From Pedobacter polaris (lineage in GTDB: Bacteria; Bacteroidota; Bacteroidia; Sphingobacteriales; Sphingobacteriaceae), in NCBI RefSeq assembly GCF_005116505.1, contig NZ_SWBR01000005.1, positions 186,001-250,000 of the forward strand: a stretch of DNA of 64,000 nt, in the 5' to 3' direction. Position 1 is the stretch's first letter, and every line of letters begins with the position of its first letter. A program made the position numbers and the translations under genes. Positions 54,904-64,000 of the stretch are shown one piece after another. Under the pieces are notes generated by a model. That model did no database searches, had not been told where the DNA came from, and was given only the letters and a program-made list of their open reading frames with translations.

Positions 54904-56292
54904 ATGATGCAAGCACACAGAATTTTCAGTTTAACTTTAGTGTTATTATTTACGATCATAACTTATGGCTATGGAGATATAGTGGTGAAGTTTAAGCTCC
55001 CATCAGCCAAAAATTTAGCCTACAGGATAATTAGTAATCCATCTGTATTTAACGACTATAAAGGAATAATTCTGTCTACAGGTAAGTTAGACAGTGTTGG
55101 TGAATTTACTACCAGTTTAAAATTAGATAAAGAAAAGGAAGTGGTGTTATTTGTTGGCAATCAATATTATAACCTTTGGTTTGGAGAAAATGGTTCATTT
55201 AATATGGTAGAAGATCAACATACATTAAAATTTGCTGGTGCTTATGCTAGTGAAAATGAAGTTCTTTATCAAACCAAGTTAATGCAACCTTATACCTTGC
55301 CAGGATATATGGCTTTTACAAAAGCACAGGTGGAGAATCATAGTAAAATGTTAGATAGTTTAGAACAACATAGGATGGCTGTTCTTGGAGATTATAGAAA
55401 TAAACTTTCTCCTAGTTTTTATATCCAAACCATACAAGAAGTAATCAACTTTAGTCTCTATAAAAAGAGTCAATTCGTGATGATTTACGATATGAAAAGT
55501 ACAGAATTGCCAGTGAATTACTATGATTTTTGGAAGAGGTTTAAAGTTTTGCCGGATGGGGTTATTTCTAAGAATTATTTAGGCGCTATTGGCGATTATA
55601 CCCAATTTTTGGTAAAGGAAAAGTTTTCGAATACCAATGTGGATAGGGTTACGGCTATTAAAACTCAATTTAAATTGATGGATTCTTTATTTTTTGATAA
55701 GCCAAAAACATTAGAAGTTGTTCAAGGAGAGCTAATTCTATTTTATATTCAATATATGGATGAGGTGGCAATGATTAGCGCTTTAAAATCCAACTATGAA
55801 ACTAAATATCCAAATTCACCTTATACTGAACTCCTTGAAGCAAAATGGCTCAAGAAAAATGAGCAGTATTTAAAGAAACCTACATTCAGTTTAAAAAACA
55901 CGAAGGGTGAAAGTGTAAGTATCGAATCGTTTAAGGGAAATGTAGTTTATATTGACTTTTGGGGAAGTTGGTGCAAAGCCTGTTTAATAGAAATGCCTTA
56001 TGCTAAAATGCTAAGAGACAAATTTAAAAATGAAAAAGTAATTTTCCTTTACTTAGACTTTTATGATACGAAAGATTTATGGATTAAAGCTATTAAAGCC
56101 CATGAAATTACAGGAGTAAATTTAAAGGCTGAAGCTGCTGATGAAAAATATTTTAATGAATTTTTTGGAATAAAGAATGGATTTCCAAGGTACGCAGTAT
56201 TAGACAGAAATGGCTTTTTAATCTCCACAGCTGCACCTTCGCCAAGTAATGATGGAGTTGTAGATTATTTGAAAAGAATTTTACAGCAATAG
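54904..56292 (+). CDS. TlpA-type thioredoxin-domain protein
   Basis: 462 residues with an N-terminal signal sequence (IFSLTLVLLFTIITYGYGDI). The first ~300 residues are a helical/beta domain of unknown fold with no known motif. The C-terminal ~150 residues are a thioredoxin: FWGSWCKACLIEMPYAKMLR with the redox pair C357 and C360, preceded by FSLKNTKGESVSIESFKG and followed by FFGIKNGFPRYAVLDRNG, including the cis-Pro region. Exported disulfide reductase, possibly membrane anchored. Two start ATGs in tandem (54904 and 54907). Confidence 0.88.
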   Translation: MMQAHRIFSLTLVLLFTIITYGYGDIVVKFKLPSAKNLAYRIISNPSVFNDYKGIILSTGKLDSVGEFTTSLKLDKEKEVVLFVGNQYYNLWFGENGSFNMVEDQHTLKFAGAYASENEVLYQTKLMQPYTLPGYMAFTKAQVENHSKMLDSLEQHRMAVLGDYRNKLSPSFYIQTIQEVINFSLYKKSQFVMIYDMKSTELPVNYYDFWKRFKVLPDGVISKNYLGAIGDYTQFLVKEKFSNTNVDRVTAIKTQFKLMDSLFFDKPKTLEVVQGELILFYIQYMDEVAMISALKSNYETKYPNSPYTELLEAKWLKKNEQYLKKPTFSLKNTKGESVSIESFKGNVVYIDFWGSWCKACLIEMPYAKMLRDKFKNEKVIFLYLDFYDTKDLWIKAIKAHEITGVNLKAEAADEKYFNEFFGIKNGFPRYAVLDRNGFLISTAAPSPSNDGVVDYLKRILQQ

Positions 56293-56331
56293 CTTTGACA
56301 ACCATAAAAGTTGCCAAAGCTATGGGTTATG

Positions 56332-56787
56332 TTATACTACAGCAGATGGTTCTGCTAGCTCTTTTACTTTAGCTAAGGCTTTTGGCCACATGTCTGCAAA
56401 CATATCTATCATCGGTTTATTCTTTTCAGATTCATCCATTTCCATAAAAATATACAGATTGGTTTTACCATCTAAATCCGTAAGGGTATAGTTTTCTTTT
56501 GCACCTGCCCAGCTTTTTACTTCTTCACTATCATAATCTTCAATACCATTTTTAATCATCCCTAAATGTTCAATAGACATATATTCATTAGGTACATTAT
56601 CAGCAATTTTCGAAACCATTCCACTGTTACCAGAACCGAGGAATAAAGCCTTGCTTCCTTTTTGCCAATCAGTTTCTACTCTCGAACCTTCACCAAAAGC
56701 TGAGGTCCATAATGGGTAAGTTTCTTCGCCAAAAAGTACATCCCATACTTTTTCTCTAGGCGCATTGATTTCAATATTAAATTCCAT
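56332..56787 (-). CDS. SRPBCC (AHSA1-like) domain protein
   Basis: 151 residues, one complete START-like domain: MEFNIEINAPREKVWDVLFG and EETYPLWTSAF at the N-terminus, TDLDGKTNLYIFMEMDESEK, and a C-terminal helix KALAKVKELAE. It is not especially close to the paralogues at 10345 and 11367. Ligand unknown. It follows the VOC gene by about 70 bases on the same strand. Confidence 0.85.
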   Translation of the reverse strand: MEFNIEINAPREKVWDVLFGEETYPLWTSAFGEGSRVETDWQKGSKALFLGSGNSGMVSKIADNVPNEYMSIEHLGMIKNGIEDYDSEEVKSWAGAKENYTLTDLDGKTNLYIFMEMDESEKNKPMIDMFADMWPKALAKVKELAEPSAVV

Positions 56788-56856
56788 AGTATAAGTATTT
56801 AGTAGTTGGTATATAGTAATTAGTTAGATTTGAGATTAATGGCTCGCTACTTAGGG

Positions 56857-57273
56857 CTACTTAGGCATTTTACTAAAGTCCATATGCAACAGATTCCATC
56901 TGTGCCCATCAAGATCTATAAAGCCACCACCATACATCCAGCCATCTTTTTCTCCGCCTTTTGCATAAATCTTACCACCGGCGTCAGCTGCTTTTTGCAA
57001 CATTTCATCAACTTCTGCTGGGCTTTCGGCATCTATAGAAAATAGAACTTCTGTTCCTTTTAAGGTGTCTGAAATTTTATTCGCACTAAAACCCTCTAAA
57101 ATATCATTCCTAAATAACATCATCACAAATTTGCTTTTTTCGCCAATAAAAAAAGAGGCCATCGTATCTGTAAATGGGAATTTGTCATTTTTAGTAAATC
57201 CCATTTTGGTAAAGAAGTCAACTGACTTGCTGATGTCGGCAACTGGTAGGTTGGCCCAGATTTCTTTTGTCAT
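56857..57273 (-). CDS. VOC family protein
   Basis: 138 residues with two VOC halves: LPVADISKSVDFFTKMGFTK and WMYGGGFIDLDGHRWNLLHM. It belongs to the glyoxalase-like/bleomycin-resistance branch with GKIYAKGGEKDGWMY. Substrate unknown. Probably cotranscribed with the SRPBCC gene after it. Confidence 0.85.
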   Translation of the reverse strand: MTKEIWANLPVADISKSVDFFTKMGFTKNDKFPFTDTMASFFIGEKSKFVMMLFRNDILEGFSANKISDTLKGTEVLFSIDAESPAEVDEMLQKAADAGGKIYAKGGEKDGWMYGGGFIDLDGHRWNLLHMDFSKMPK

Positions 57274-57642
57274 AACTATTGTATTTAGTTTATACTAAGC
57301 TCGGAATTTTAAACTAAAAATAGGAGGGGCTATGAGACAATCTTAGGGCGTATAAGAGACATAATGGTGAAAGCTTTATGCCAGTATCCTACATGCGTTA
57401 TAAACGGATATCTTTTGGCTTAGTGTGTAGTCGTATTTAGGTCGGAGTTTACTCGGATAGAATTGTCACAGGTCCGAACCAAGTCCGAACCAACCCCGTC
57501 TAAACGCCGTTTTAAGGGTTAAGCTTTTATAACATCATTACGAACCTGAAGCGATGCGTATTTACTATGAATTTCCCTTGCTCAAACCATAGTTAAATGG
57601 TTAGATCCATAGCGTTAAAAAAAGATGAATTGTAATGGTTGG
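57274..57642. other. 369-base intergenic stretch
   Basis: No gene. One short direct repeat is present: GGTCCGAACCAAGTCCGAACC near 57471-57491. A few bases around it (TCGGAGTTTACTCGGA) are complementary-like. Nothing else recognised. Confidence 0.5.
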
Positions 57643-57840
57643 CTAACAGGTTTGGATTGTCTTTCTTACTTGGATTAGTCCACCGCCTACTAAGGCAAAG
57701 GTGAATTCCCAAAATCCATCACCATTTTCGAATTTAATATCCTCTACTTCACCAAAAGTACCGATGCCATTACTGATCGAATCGCCTACTTTAACTTCAT
57801 TTAGTTCGCCAGTTGGGGTATCTTGATTGAGGATTTTCAT
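57643..57840 (-). CDS. Small hypothetical protein
   Basis: 65 residues from the ATG at 57840 (MKILNQDTPTGELNEVKVGD); a longer frame overlaps tdk and is rejected. It is beta-rich: NGIGTFGEVEDIKFENGDGF and EFTFALVGGGLIQVRKT, a small barrel-like pattern. No motif, no signal peptide. It starts 47 bases after the tdk stop on the same strand. Confidence 0.55.
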   Translation of the reverse strand: MKILNQDTPTGELNEVKVGDSISNGIGTFGEVEDIKFENGDGFWEFTFALVGGGLIQVRKTIQTC

Positions 57841-57887
57841 AGGGGTTAAGTAAAATTGTAATCCGGTAGCTTTTGGGAGAAATTGAA

Positions 57888-58463
57888 TTAGCCTAAAGCG
57901 TTGTAACAAGCTCTGCACCTAGGTTCATAGCTGTCTTTTTCTCCTAACAATATTTTAGCATCGTTTACAACGGTACGATAAGAATACACTGCCGGACTAC
58001 CACATTGCATACAAACTGCATTTACTTTAGTTACATGCTCTGCAATGGCCAAAAGAGCTGGTATGGGGCCAAATGGTTTGCCTTGAAAATCCATATCTAA
58101 ACCAGCAATAATTACACGTATGCCTTTTAGGGCTAGCTTGTTACAAACTTCTGGCAACTCTTCATCAAAAAATTGAGCTTCATCAATACCTACAACTTGG
58201 GTATTAGCCCCTAATAATAAAATGGCTGATGAACTATCAACGGGAGTAGATTGTATGGAATTTAAATCATGAGAAACCACTGCGGTTTCATCATAACGGG
58301 TATCTGTTTTAGGTTTAAAAATTTCTACATTTAGTTTTGCTATCTGAGCTCTCTTAAGTCTTCTAATTAATTCTTCCGTTTTACCAGAGAACATGGAGCC
58401 GCAAATTACTTCGATGCTTCCACAAAATTCTCCTCTTCTAAAGTTTTGCTCGCTGAATAACAT
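57888..58463 (-). CDS. tdk: Thymidine kinase
   Basis: 191 residues from the ATG at 58463 ([20 protein letters not shown]); the longer frame would add 22 unsupported residues. P-loop GSMFSGKT at 22-29, lid region, catalytic base and DEAQFF loop in [17 protein letters not shown], and a zinc site from [14 protein letters not shown] and CRACYNALG. Reaction: ATP-dependent phosphorylation of thymidine to dTMP in nucleotide salvage; type II bacterial TK, a tetramer. Single gene with a small protein gene after it. Confidence 0.96.
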   Translation of the reverse strand: MLFSEQNFRRGEFCGSIEVICGSMFSGKTEELIRRLKRAQIAKLNVEIFKPKTDTRYDETAVVSHDLNSIQSTPVDSSSAILLLGANTQVVGIDEAQFFDEELPEVCNKLALKGIRVIIAGLDMDFQGKPFGPIPALLAIAEHVTKVNAVCMQCGSPAVYSYRTVVNDAKILLGEKDSYEPRCRACYNALG

Positions 58464-58557
58464 TTGTAAAGGTATTTTAGCCAAATATAAAAGAATTTTA
58501 TAGTACTTTTGATTGTCATTTATTAACATAAATCACCCATTTTTTCGTTAAGCAACC

Positions 58558-59583
58558 ATGATAAAGCAAGAAGATCTTTTTAATAAATTAGGTTTGATAT
58601 TAAATGAGTTGAATGAGCAATATCAATTCTTGGCTCAAAACCCCCAAAAGCTCAATGAGTTAGAACTTGAACTTTTTCATGCTAATGCAAATTTCTTGGC
58701 AGATCATGTTCAAATCATAAAAAAAATAAATGCCAATCAGCAACCGACCTTAGTTTTAACTCCAGCAGCAGAAGTAAGCGAGCCTGAAAATGTTAGTGCC
58801 ACAGGAGATGATATACAGGAGGTATCTCAAATTGAGGAGATTACTTTTGCCAATGAGCCAACAGAAATACCTGAAGTTATTGAAGAAAAGGTAGTTGAAC
58901 AAGAACCAGAATCTATGATTCATTTTGAAGAAATAGAAGAGGAGGTTTTTAAGCTAGATAATGAGCCATCAACCTTCGAGTTTATTTTAAATGACCACTC
59001 AGAGCATGAAAAGTTCGATTTTGAAGAAAAAAGTGTAGATGAGCTTTTTAACAGGCCTTTAAGTGAAGAAGAAGAACTCATTTTAGCGCAGAAAAGAGGA
59101 TTAAGAGAAGAGGGGCCCTTAACAGAAGAAACTGCGGATGATGATGAAATAGGACCAGAGCCATTCTTGGTACAAAAGGAAGAAGAGTTTCCGATAGAAA
59201 AAGAAGATTTGGAATTGGAAATAGCACCAATTGAAAATACTGTTGTAAATAAAACCGAGCCAGTTGAAGACCCAACTTACAAACCAACGTTAAATGATTT
59301 GCTAGCAAAATCTAACGCTACAAATATCAACTCTACTACCACTACCGATATCAAAGACTTAAAACAAGCCATTAATCTTAACGATAAATTGCTTTACATC
59401 AAAGATCTTTTTAATGGTTATAATTTAGCCTATGCTGAGGCAATAGATTTAGCTAATAAATTGCCAAACTTTGAAGCAGCAGATAATTTCTTTCAAAAGA
59501 ATTATGCTGCTAAAAATAATTGGGCAGAAAAACAAGCTACGGTTGATAAATTTTATTTGTTATTGAACCAACGTTTTAAATAA
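58558..59583 (+). CDS. Acidic Glu-rich protein of unknown function
   Basis: 341 residues. A helical N-terminal part (LGLILNELNEQYQFLAQNPQ) precedes a very acidic, low-complexity middle (about 75-240, for example EEITFANEPTEIPEVIEEKV) and a folded helical C-terminus (LKQAINLNDKLLYIKDLFNG ... NYAAKNNWAEKQATVDKFYL). The last ~80 residues resemble a helical domain found at the end of several Bacteroidota proteins (unconfirmed). No signal peptide. Divergent from tdk, convergent with rodA. Confidence 0.7.
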   Translation: MIKQEDLFNKLGLILNELNEQYQFLAQNPQKLNELELELFHANANFLADHVQIIKKINANQQPTLVLTPAAEVSEPENVSATGDDIQEVSQIEEITFANEPTEIPEVIEEKVVEQEPESMIHFEEIEEEVFKLDNEPSTFEFILNDHSEHEKFDFEEKSVDELFNRPLSEEEELILAQKRGLREEGPLTEETADDDEIGPEPFLVQKEEEFPIEKEDLELEIAPIENTVVNKTEPVEDPTYKPTLNDLLAKSNATNINSTTTTDIKDLKQAINLNDKLLYIKDLFNGYNLAYAEAIDLANKLPNFEAADNFFQKNYAAKNNWAEKQATVDKFYLLLNQRFK

Positions 59584-59587
59584 ACAC

Positions 59588-59670
59588 CCAACCCCTAAAG
59601 GGGAGTAGAATTTGCACTAATATCTCTGTATCATTTAGGAAAGTCCCCTTTAGGGGATTTAGGGGTTTAA
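59588..59670. terminator. Inverted repeat between convergent genes
   Basis: ACCCCTAAAGGGG near the left and CCCCTTTAGGGGATTTAGGG near the right form a long imperfect hairpin that can serve as a terminator for both the Glu-rich protein gene and rodA. It belongs to a type of CCCTAAAGGGG repeat that is often scattered between genes. Confidence 0.55.
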
Positions 59671-60926
59671 ATAAATCCCATTCTATTCGAATCGAGCTTT
59701 AAGAAGATAAACAACAGAATTGTAAAGCTCCATAAAGAAGAACCCCCATAACTAATAAATGGCAACGGAATACCAATTACAGGCATAATACCTATTGCCA
59801 TGCCAATATTGATGAATACGTGGAAAAATATAATGCAGGCAATACAATAACCATATACCCTAGAGAAAGATGAACGCTGTCGCTCTGCAATATTAATGAT
59901 TCTGAGCAATAGAAATATAAATAGGGCTATAACTACGAAACAACCTACAAATCCCCATTCTTCGCCCACAGTAGAAAAAATAAAATCGGTACTTTGCTCA
60001 GGAACAAATTTAAATTTAGTTTGCGTTCCCTGTAAAAAGCCCCTGCCTGTAACTTGTCCGGCACCTATAGCAGTTTGAGATTGAATTACATTGTATCCGG
60101 CACCTTTGTTGTCTTTTGTTAAGCCCAAAATCAGCTCTATACGGGTACGTTGATGTTGCTGTAATACATTATTAAACAAAAATTTGGCAACAAATAAATA
60201 ACCAATCGCTATTATCGTAATGATAGATATGCTAATAATTTTCTGTTGCTTTTTACGGTTGTAGTAAATAAATAAGGCCCCTAAAATTAAAATAGAGGAG
60301 ATGAGAATGGAAGGAGCAAAGTAAAGATTGAGTATAAACAAAAGTACCATTCCCCAAAAAATAATCAGTAGGTTACCAGATAGGCCCTCTCTGTATAAGG
60401 GAAACATAAATGATAAAAAAACCAACATGGAGCCGGCATCTGGTTGCAACATGATTAAACACATGGGCAATACAATAATAGCAGCACAAATTAATATTGG
60501 TTTTAAAGTAGTAAGCTTAACATTAAACGAACTGATGTACCTGGCTAGTAATAAAGCCGTACCAAACTTTGCAAATTCTGATGGTTGTAAACGAAATGAG
60601 CCAATGGCTATCCAGGCTTGGTTACCGCCTACATTTCTGCCCACTACCAAAACAATCAATAAAAGAAAAACAGTGGTGCCGTAAATTATAGGGGCAAATA
60701 CGCTGAAGAACTTGGCATCGAGTAATAAGATCACAAAGCCTATTAATAGTCCCGAACCTATAAAAGTGAGTTGTTTGATATACTTTGCCTTAGATAAGGG
60801 AATAGCTATATCTGGATTATATTCGGTAGCATAAATGTTCATGAAACCAATGGCACATAAGGCCACATAAATTAGAATGGTGACCCAATCTACATTATAG
60901 AAAAATCTATTGCTTTGCTGTTGCAT
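59667..60926 (-). CDS. rodA: Rod shape-determining protein RodA
   Basis: 419 residues with about ten transmembrane helices. SEDS family landmarks: RLQPSEFAKFGTALLLARYI, LMLQPDAGSMLVFLSF, GQVTGRGFLQGTQTKFKFVP, EQSTDFIFSTVGEEWGFVG and GIPLPFISYGGSS near the end. Role: SEDS glycosyltransferase that polymerises lipid II together with PBP2 in the elongasome. It overlaps mrdA by 20 bases, so the two are coupled. Last gene of the operon. Confidence 0.96.
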   Translation of the reverse strand: MQQQSNRFFYNVDWVTILIYVALCAIGFMNIYATEYNPDIAIPLSKAKYIKQLTFIGSGLLIGFVILLLDAKFFSVFAPIIYGTTVFLLLIVLVVGRNVGGNQAWIAIGSFRLQPSEFAKFGTALLLARYISSFNVKLTTLKPILICAAIIVLPMCLIMLQPDAGSMLVFLSFMFPLYREGLSGNLLIIFWGMVLLFILNLYFAPSILISSILILGALFIYYNRKKQQKIISISIITIIAIGYLFVAKFLFNNVLQQHQRTRIELILGLTKDNKGAGYNVIQSQTAIGAGQVTGRGFLQGTQTKFKFVPEQSTDFIFSTVGEEWGFVGCFVVIALFIFLLLRIINIAERQRSSFSRVYGYCIACIIFFHVFINIGMAIGIMPVIGIPLPFISYGGSSLWSFTILLFIFLKLDSNRMGFI

Positions 60927-62898
60927 TGTTTTTCGGTTTAATGGCTTCTTTATTAAAATTATTCACAGCTACATTCGTTTTCCCCTTTGGTGCCGCTTTC
61001 TTTATGCTATCTGCTTTTAAGCTGTCGGTTTTAGAAGTAGGTTTAATTGGCTTTATTGTTTTTGGCACCGGTAATAAATTCGCATCCTTATATTTTTGTA
61101 AAGTTGCACCATTTATCAGTCTTCCAGAAAGTGAATCTGTCAAGTATTTTTCGGTAATAAAACTAGCAATAGGTGCGGCATAAGAACCACCATAACCGCC
61201 ATTTTCTATAATTACAGCAATGGCAATTTTTGGATTATCTCTAGGCGCAAAGCCAATAAACACAGAGTGATTTTTTCCTCTGCTATTTTGTACAGTTCCG
61301 GTTTTACCACACATAATGATGTCTCTTAGCCTAGATTCTGTTGCTGTACCTGTTGCTGTATTTACTGCATCTTGCATCCCATCAATCACAGGGTCGAAAT
61401 ATTTGGCATCAATGCCTACATAGTGTTTTTCCTTGTATTTAGGGTCTATCTTTCTTCCACTTCCAATGGCTTTAACAACATGTGGTTTAATATAATATCC
61501 CTTATTTGCAATAATTGCCATGATATTAGCCATTTGCAAGGGAGTGGTGCTTATCTCTCCTTGACCAATTGCAACAGACATGATGGTTGTGTTTCCCCAA
61601 TATTTGCCGTAAATTTTACTGTAATCTTTTGCCCTATATAATTTATATGCTTTTTCACCCGGAAAATCAATACCCAACGTATCTCCAATTCCAAACTTCC
61701 TCACTTTATTTTGCCATGCTTCATAGGCCGCTTGTTGTTTGGTATTTGAGAAACCATTTTTAGTCATCATTTTGGCAAAAATGTTATAAAAGTAGGTGTT
61801 GCATGAACGAGATATTCCCCAACGTAATGCTGTATTCCCATCAACGTGCTCACATTTAAATCGTCTATTACCAGCAATGTAATAACCAGGACAGTTAAAA
61901 GTAGTATTTGGATCAACAACACCTTCACTTAGGGCAATTAGGGCATCTAGAGGTTTAAAAGCTGAGCCTGGAGAATATCCCCCTTGTATTGGCCTAACTA
62001 CAAACGCTCTGTTTGGGTTTGCAAAGATATCTCTGTAATTATTGCTAAAATTGCTACCTACCAACTTATTCGGGTCGTAACCTGGACTGCTTACAAAAGC
62101 TAAAATTTCTCCGGTATTTGGCTCTATAGCAACTACACTTCCAACTTTGTTGGCTAGTAATTCTTCGCCTAGTTTTTGTATTCTGCTATCAATTGTTGAA
62201 GTAAGTTGGTCACCAGAAATTGCCATAGAGTCTAATTTCCCATCAGCATACCTTCCTTGGGCTACATTTCTGGCATTGTAGAGCATATGGGTTACCCCTT
62301 TTGTACCTCTTAAATCAACTTCGTATTCTTTTTCAATCCCTGCCTTACCAATATAATCTCCAGATTTATAATAACCTTCGTATTTTTCGAGATCTGTTTG
62401 TGTAACTTCTCTCATGTAGCCTAAAAACTGACTTGCAATGCTATCAGGATAATACCTTATCGTTCTTTTTTGAACATCAAATCCTTGATAATTAGCCATT
62501 TTTTCCTGCAAAGCAGCGTAGGTTTGTACAGAAAGTAATTTCTGAAATATAGAAGCTTGATACCTAGATCTTACAGTTGCTTTTCTAAGTTTTTCTCTAA
62601 ATGTTGGCATATCTACCCCAATAATTTGGCATAGCGATAAAGTATCAAAAGGTTTAACCAATTTTGGAGTTACCAATAGGTCATACGTGGGCTGGTTTTG
62701 CGCTAAAACTTTATTATTTCTATCTAAAATTACACCCCTAGCCGGATAAACATAAATTTTACGAAGTGCATTACTATTGGCATTCACAAAATATTTATCA
62801 GTTGCAATTTGAATATAAAAAAGCTTGCCCAAGAGGATAAGTGCAAGTAAGACAAATAAACCTTGTATAATATATTTTCTATTAAACAACTGATCCAT
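60907..62898 (-). CDS. mrdA: Penicillin-binding protein 2
   Basis: 663 residues. N-terminal membrane helix (IIQGLFVLLALILLGKLFYI), dimerisation domain, then the transpeptidase domain: active-site serine S312 in GYSPGSAFKPLDALIALSEG, the SxN motif in SRSCNTYFYN, and the KTGT box in CGKTGTVQNSRG. It ends in a lysine/alanine-rich tail. Role: DD-transpeptidase of cell elongation, partner of RodA. Position between mreD and rodA is the canonical order. Confidence 0.97.
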   Translation of the reverse strand: MDQLFNRKYIIQGLFVLLALILLGKLFYIQIATDKYFVNANSNALRKIYVYPARGVILDRNNKVLAQNQPTYDLLVTPKLVKPFDTLSLCQIIGVDMPTFREKLRKATVRSRYQASIFQKLLSVQTYAALQEKMANYQGFDVQKRTIRYYPDSIASQFLGYMREVTQTDLEKYEGYYKSGDYIGKAGIEKEYEVDLRGTKGVTHMLYNARNVAQGRYADGKLDSMAISGDQLTSTIDSRIQKLGEELLANKVGSVVAIEPNTGEILAFVSSPGYDPNKLVGSNFSNNYRDIFANPNRAFVVRPIQGGYSPGSAFKPLDALIALSEGVVDPNTTFNCPGYYIAGNRRFKCEHVDGNTALRWGISRSCNTYFYNIFAKMMTKNGFSNTKQQAAYEAWQNKVRKFGIGDTLGIDFPGEKAYKLYRAKDYSKIYGKYWGNTTIMSVAIGQGEISTTPLQMANIMAIIANKGYYIKPHVVKAIGSGRKIDPKYKEKHYVGIDAKYFDPVIDGMQDAVNTATGTATESRLRDIIMCGKTGTVQNSRGKNHSVFIGFAPRDNPKIAIAVIIENGGYGGSYAAPIASFITEKYLTDSLSGRLINGATLQKYKDANLLPVPKTIKPIKPTSKTDSLKADSIKKAAPKGKTNVAVNNFNKEAIKPKNNATAKQ

Positions 62899-63414
62899 TT
62901 AGTTCGATTTTCTATTGTGGAAAATTAATTCAACCAACAACACAACAAACATAGTGAATACCACACTAAGCAAAGCTCTGCCCAATGTATAAGCAATTTC
63001 ATTAAACTTAAATGCTTCTAATAAAAATACTACAATATGATGTACCAAAGTGCACAATACGGCATAAAGCGTAAACCACTTGAAGCCCATATTACCCAAA
63101 GAAGGTTCAGGTTCATCAAATGCATCTCTGTTTACACTCACGGAGATAAATAGTATTCTTACAAAGGCAAGTGCAACGCAAGCGCTCGTATGTACACCTA
63201 ATGTATCATAAAAAGCATCCATTGTTAATCCAGTTCCAAAAGCTATTAGAAAGAGCAAAAAGTTGGGCGTTCTAAAGGGAAGAACTAAAATGAATAAAAT
63301 ATATAGGAACGGTGTAGATAGGTTATAGTAATTTAGGTTACGCAGAAGAAAGATCTGTACAAACAAAAGTACAATCCATCTAAATATATTGATAAATATT
63401 ATTCTACTGCTCAT
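62899..63414 (-). CDS. mreD: Rod shape-determining protein MreD
   Basis: 171 residues with five transmembrane helices: IFRWIVLLFVQIFLLRNLNY, FLYILFILVLPFRTPNFLL, FLIAFGTGLTMDAFYDTLGV and others. The helix pattern, with G-x-x-x-D-A-F, is that of MreD. It overlaps mreC by 11 bases. Role: membrane component that links MreC and MreB to the elongation machinery. The mreB gene should lie beyond the window. Confidence 0.92.
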   Translation of the reverse strand: MSSRIIFINIFRWIVLLFVQIFLLRNLNYYNLSTPFLYILFILVLPFRTPNFLLFLIAFGTGLTMDAFYDTLGVHTSACVALAFVRILFISVSVNRDAFDEPEPSLGNMGFKWFTLYAVLCTLVHHIVVFLLEAFKFNEIAYTLGRALLSVVFTMFVVLLVELIFHNRKSN

Positions 63415-64000
63415 TGGGTAATTGCGTTTCGAGTGCTTTTTGTTCTATTGCTAACCTATCTTTAATTACATACACATATTGTAATGTGCTAAAATCGTTA
63501 AAGAGACTAATTTCTAAAGTCATAAAACTATCACCTGTACTTATACCAGTTTTACTTACTTTGCCAACCTCTATTCCTTTCGGGAAACTACCTACACCAG
63601 AGGTAATCACCGTGTCGCCAACATTAACTTTAAAGTGGTTTGGAATTTCTTTAATATAAGCTTTTCGGAAATCGAAATTTCCATCGCCCCACACCAATGA
63701 TCCAAAAGCATTATTCTTTTTAATAAAGATACTAATAGCTGTATTTTTATTCAATAGAGACCTAATTGTTGCCAAATGTTCAGACACATCTTGTACAAAC
63801 CCAACTACACCTTTTTGAGGAGAAATAACTGCCATATCTTTTACAATACCATCTGCACTGCCTCTGTTTATGGTAATGTAGTTATTGCGCATGCTAATGG
63901 AGTTCTTAATCACCTTAGCTGCAAATAATGTATATTGTTGTCTATTTACAGTGTCATTAACTTTAATTGCATGGCTAGTGTCTACGTTTTGCAAAGATAA
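63404..64000 (-). CDS. mreC: Rod shape-determining protein MreC, partial
   Basis: The frame is open to the window edge, so the N-terminal part (membrane helix and coiled coil) is missing; about 198 residues are visible, family length about 280. The two periplasmic beta domains are seen: YITINRGSADGIVKDMAVIS, PQKGVVGFVQDVSEHLATIR, NFDFRKAYIKEIPNHFKVNV, GDTVITSGVGSFPKGIEVGK. Role: periplasmic scaffold of the elongasome. First visible gene of the minus-strand operon mreC-mreD-mrdA-rodA. Confidence 0.93.
   Translation of the reverse strand, partial: LSLQNVDTSHAIKVNDTVNRQQYTLFAAKVIKNSISMRNNYITINRGSADGIVKDMAVISPQKGVVGFVQDVSEHLATIRSLLNKNTAISIFIKKNNAFGSLVWGDGNFDFRKAYIKEIPNHFKVNVGDTVITSGVGSFPKGIEVGKVSKTGISTGDSFMTLEISLFNDFSTLQYVYVIKDRLAIEQKALETQLPNEQ

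Noticed and set aside
57840-57918. N-terminal extension of the 65-residue protein
   Set aside because: It would overlap the tdk coding sequence and reads as non-protein-like.

Overview
The window looks like a chromosomal segment of a Bacteroidota bacterium, most likely Sphingobacteriaceae (Pedobacter-like). The reasons are the low GC, promoters of the TAnnTTTG type (clear before rpsF and the tRNA), many family proteins typical of that phylum (DUF1572, DUF3667, DUF1080, DUF3050, HTTM, TonB receptor, monomeric isocitrate dehydrogenase), and scattered palindromic intergenic repeats. No plasmid, phage, insertion sequence, rRNA or CRISPR was recognised. The genus is an inference.

Layout. 1-25 kb is almost entirely minus-strand accessory metabolism: a DinB/AlkD-like fusion cut by the window edge, a frameshifted short-chain dehydrogenase, acetyltransferases, VOC and SRPBCC proteins, three transcription regulators (two AraC, one ArsR), an OsmC protein, an ECF sigma factor with its YciI partner, an azoreductase, a short SSB with a divergent zinc-ribbon gene, a TonB receptor and a sorbosone-dehydrogenase-like enzyme. 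25-28 kb carries monomeric NADP isocitrate dehydrogenase and an acidic protein of unknown role. 28-34 kb is the most unusual part: a four-gene minus-strand signalling operon (membrane-anchored exported protein, polytopic membrane protein, histidine kinase, LuxR-type regulator), an AT-rich 760-base gap holding two related palindromes, and a plus-strand set of three genes (secreted protein made of two nearly identical 97-residue repeats, HTTM/SdpB-like membrane protein, SdpA-like membrane-anchored protein). That trio could be a cannibalism-toxin-like (Sdp) export system; this is an inference.

34-48 kb is more conserved: dnaX, the rpsF-rpsR-rplI ribosomal operon, mtgA, a large AsmA-family protein, and a heterodisulfide-reductase-like Fe-S pair. 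48.9 kb holds tRNA-Phe. 49-58 kb carries a hydrolase, a GH127 glycosidase, a 38-residue lysine-rich protein, ferritin, a TlpA-type thioredoxin and thymidine kinase. The right end is the cell-shape operon mreC(partial)-mreD-mrdA-rodA, read on the minus strand.

Repeats are prominent between genes: two ~285-base copies at 8.2-8.8 kb, two nearly identical ~146-base copies at 20.9-21.2 kb whose first copy reaches into the start of the TonB receptor, twin terminator repeats at 27.5-27.7 kb, and many copies or fragments of a hairpin element with the core TGAGCCTGTCGAA. Two genes appear broken by single-base loss in A/T runs (988-1709 and the remnant at 14933-15160); these may be true decay or sequence errors.
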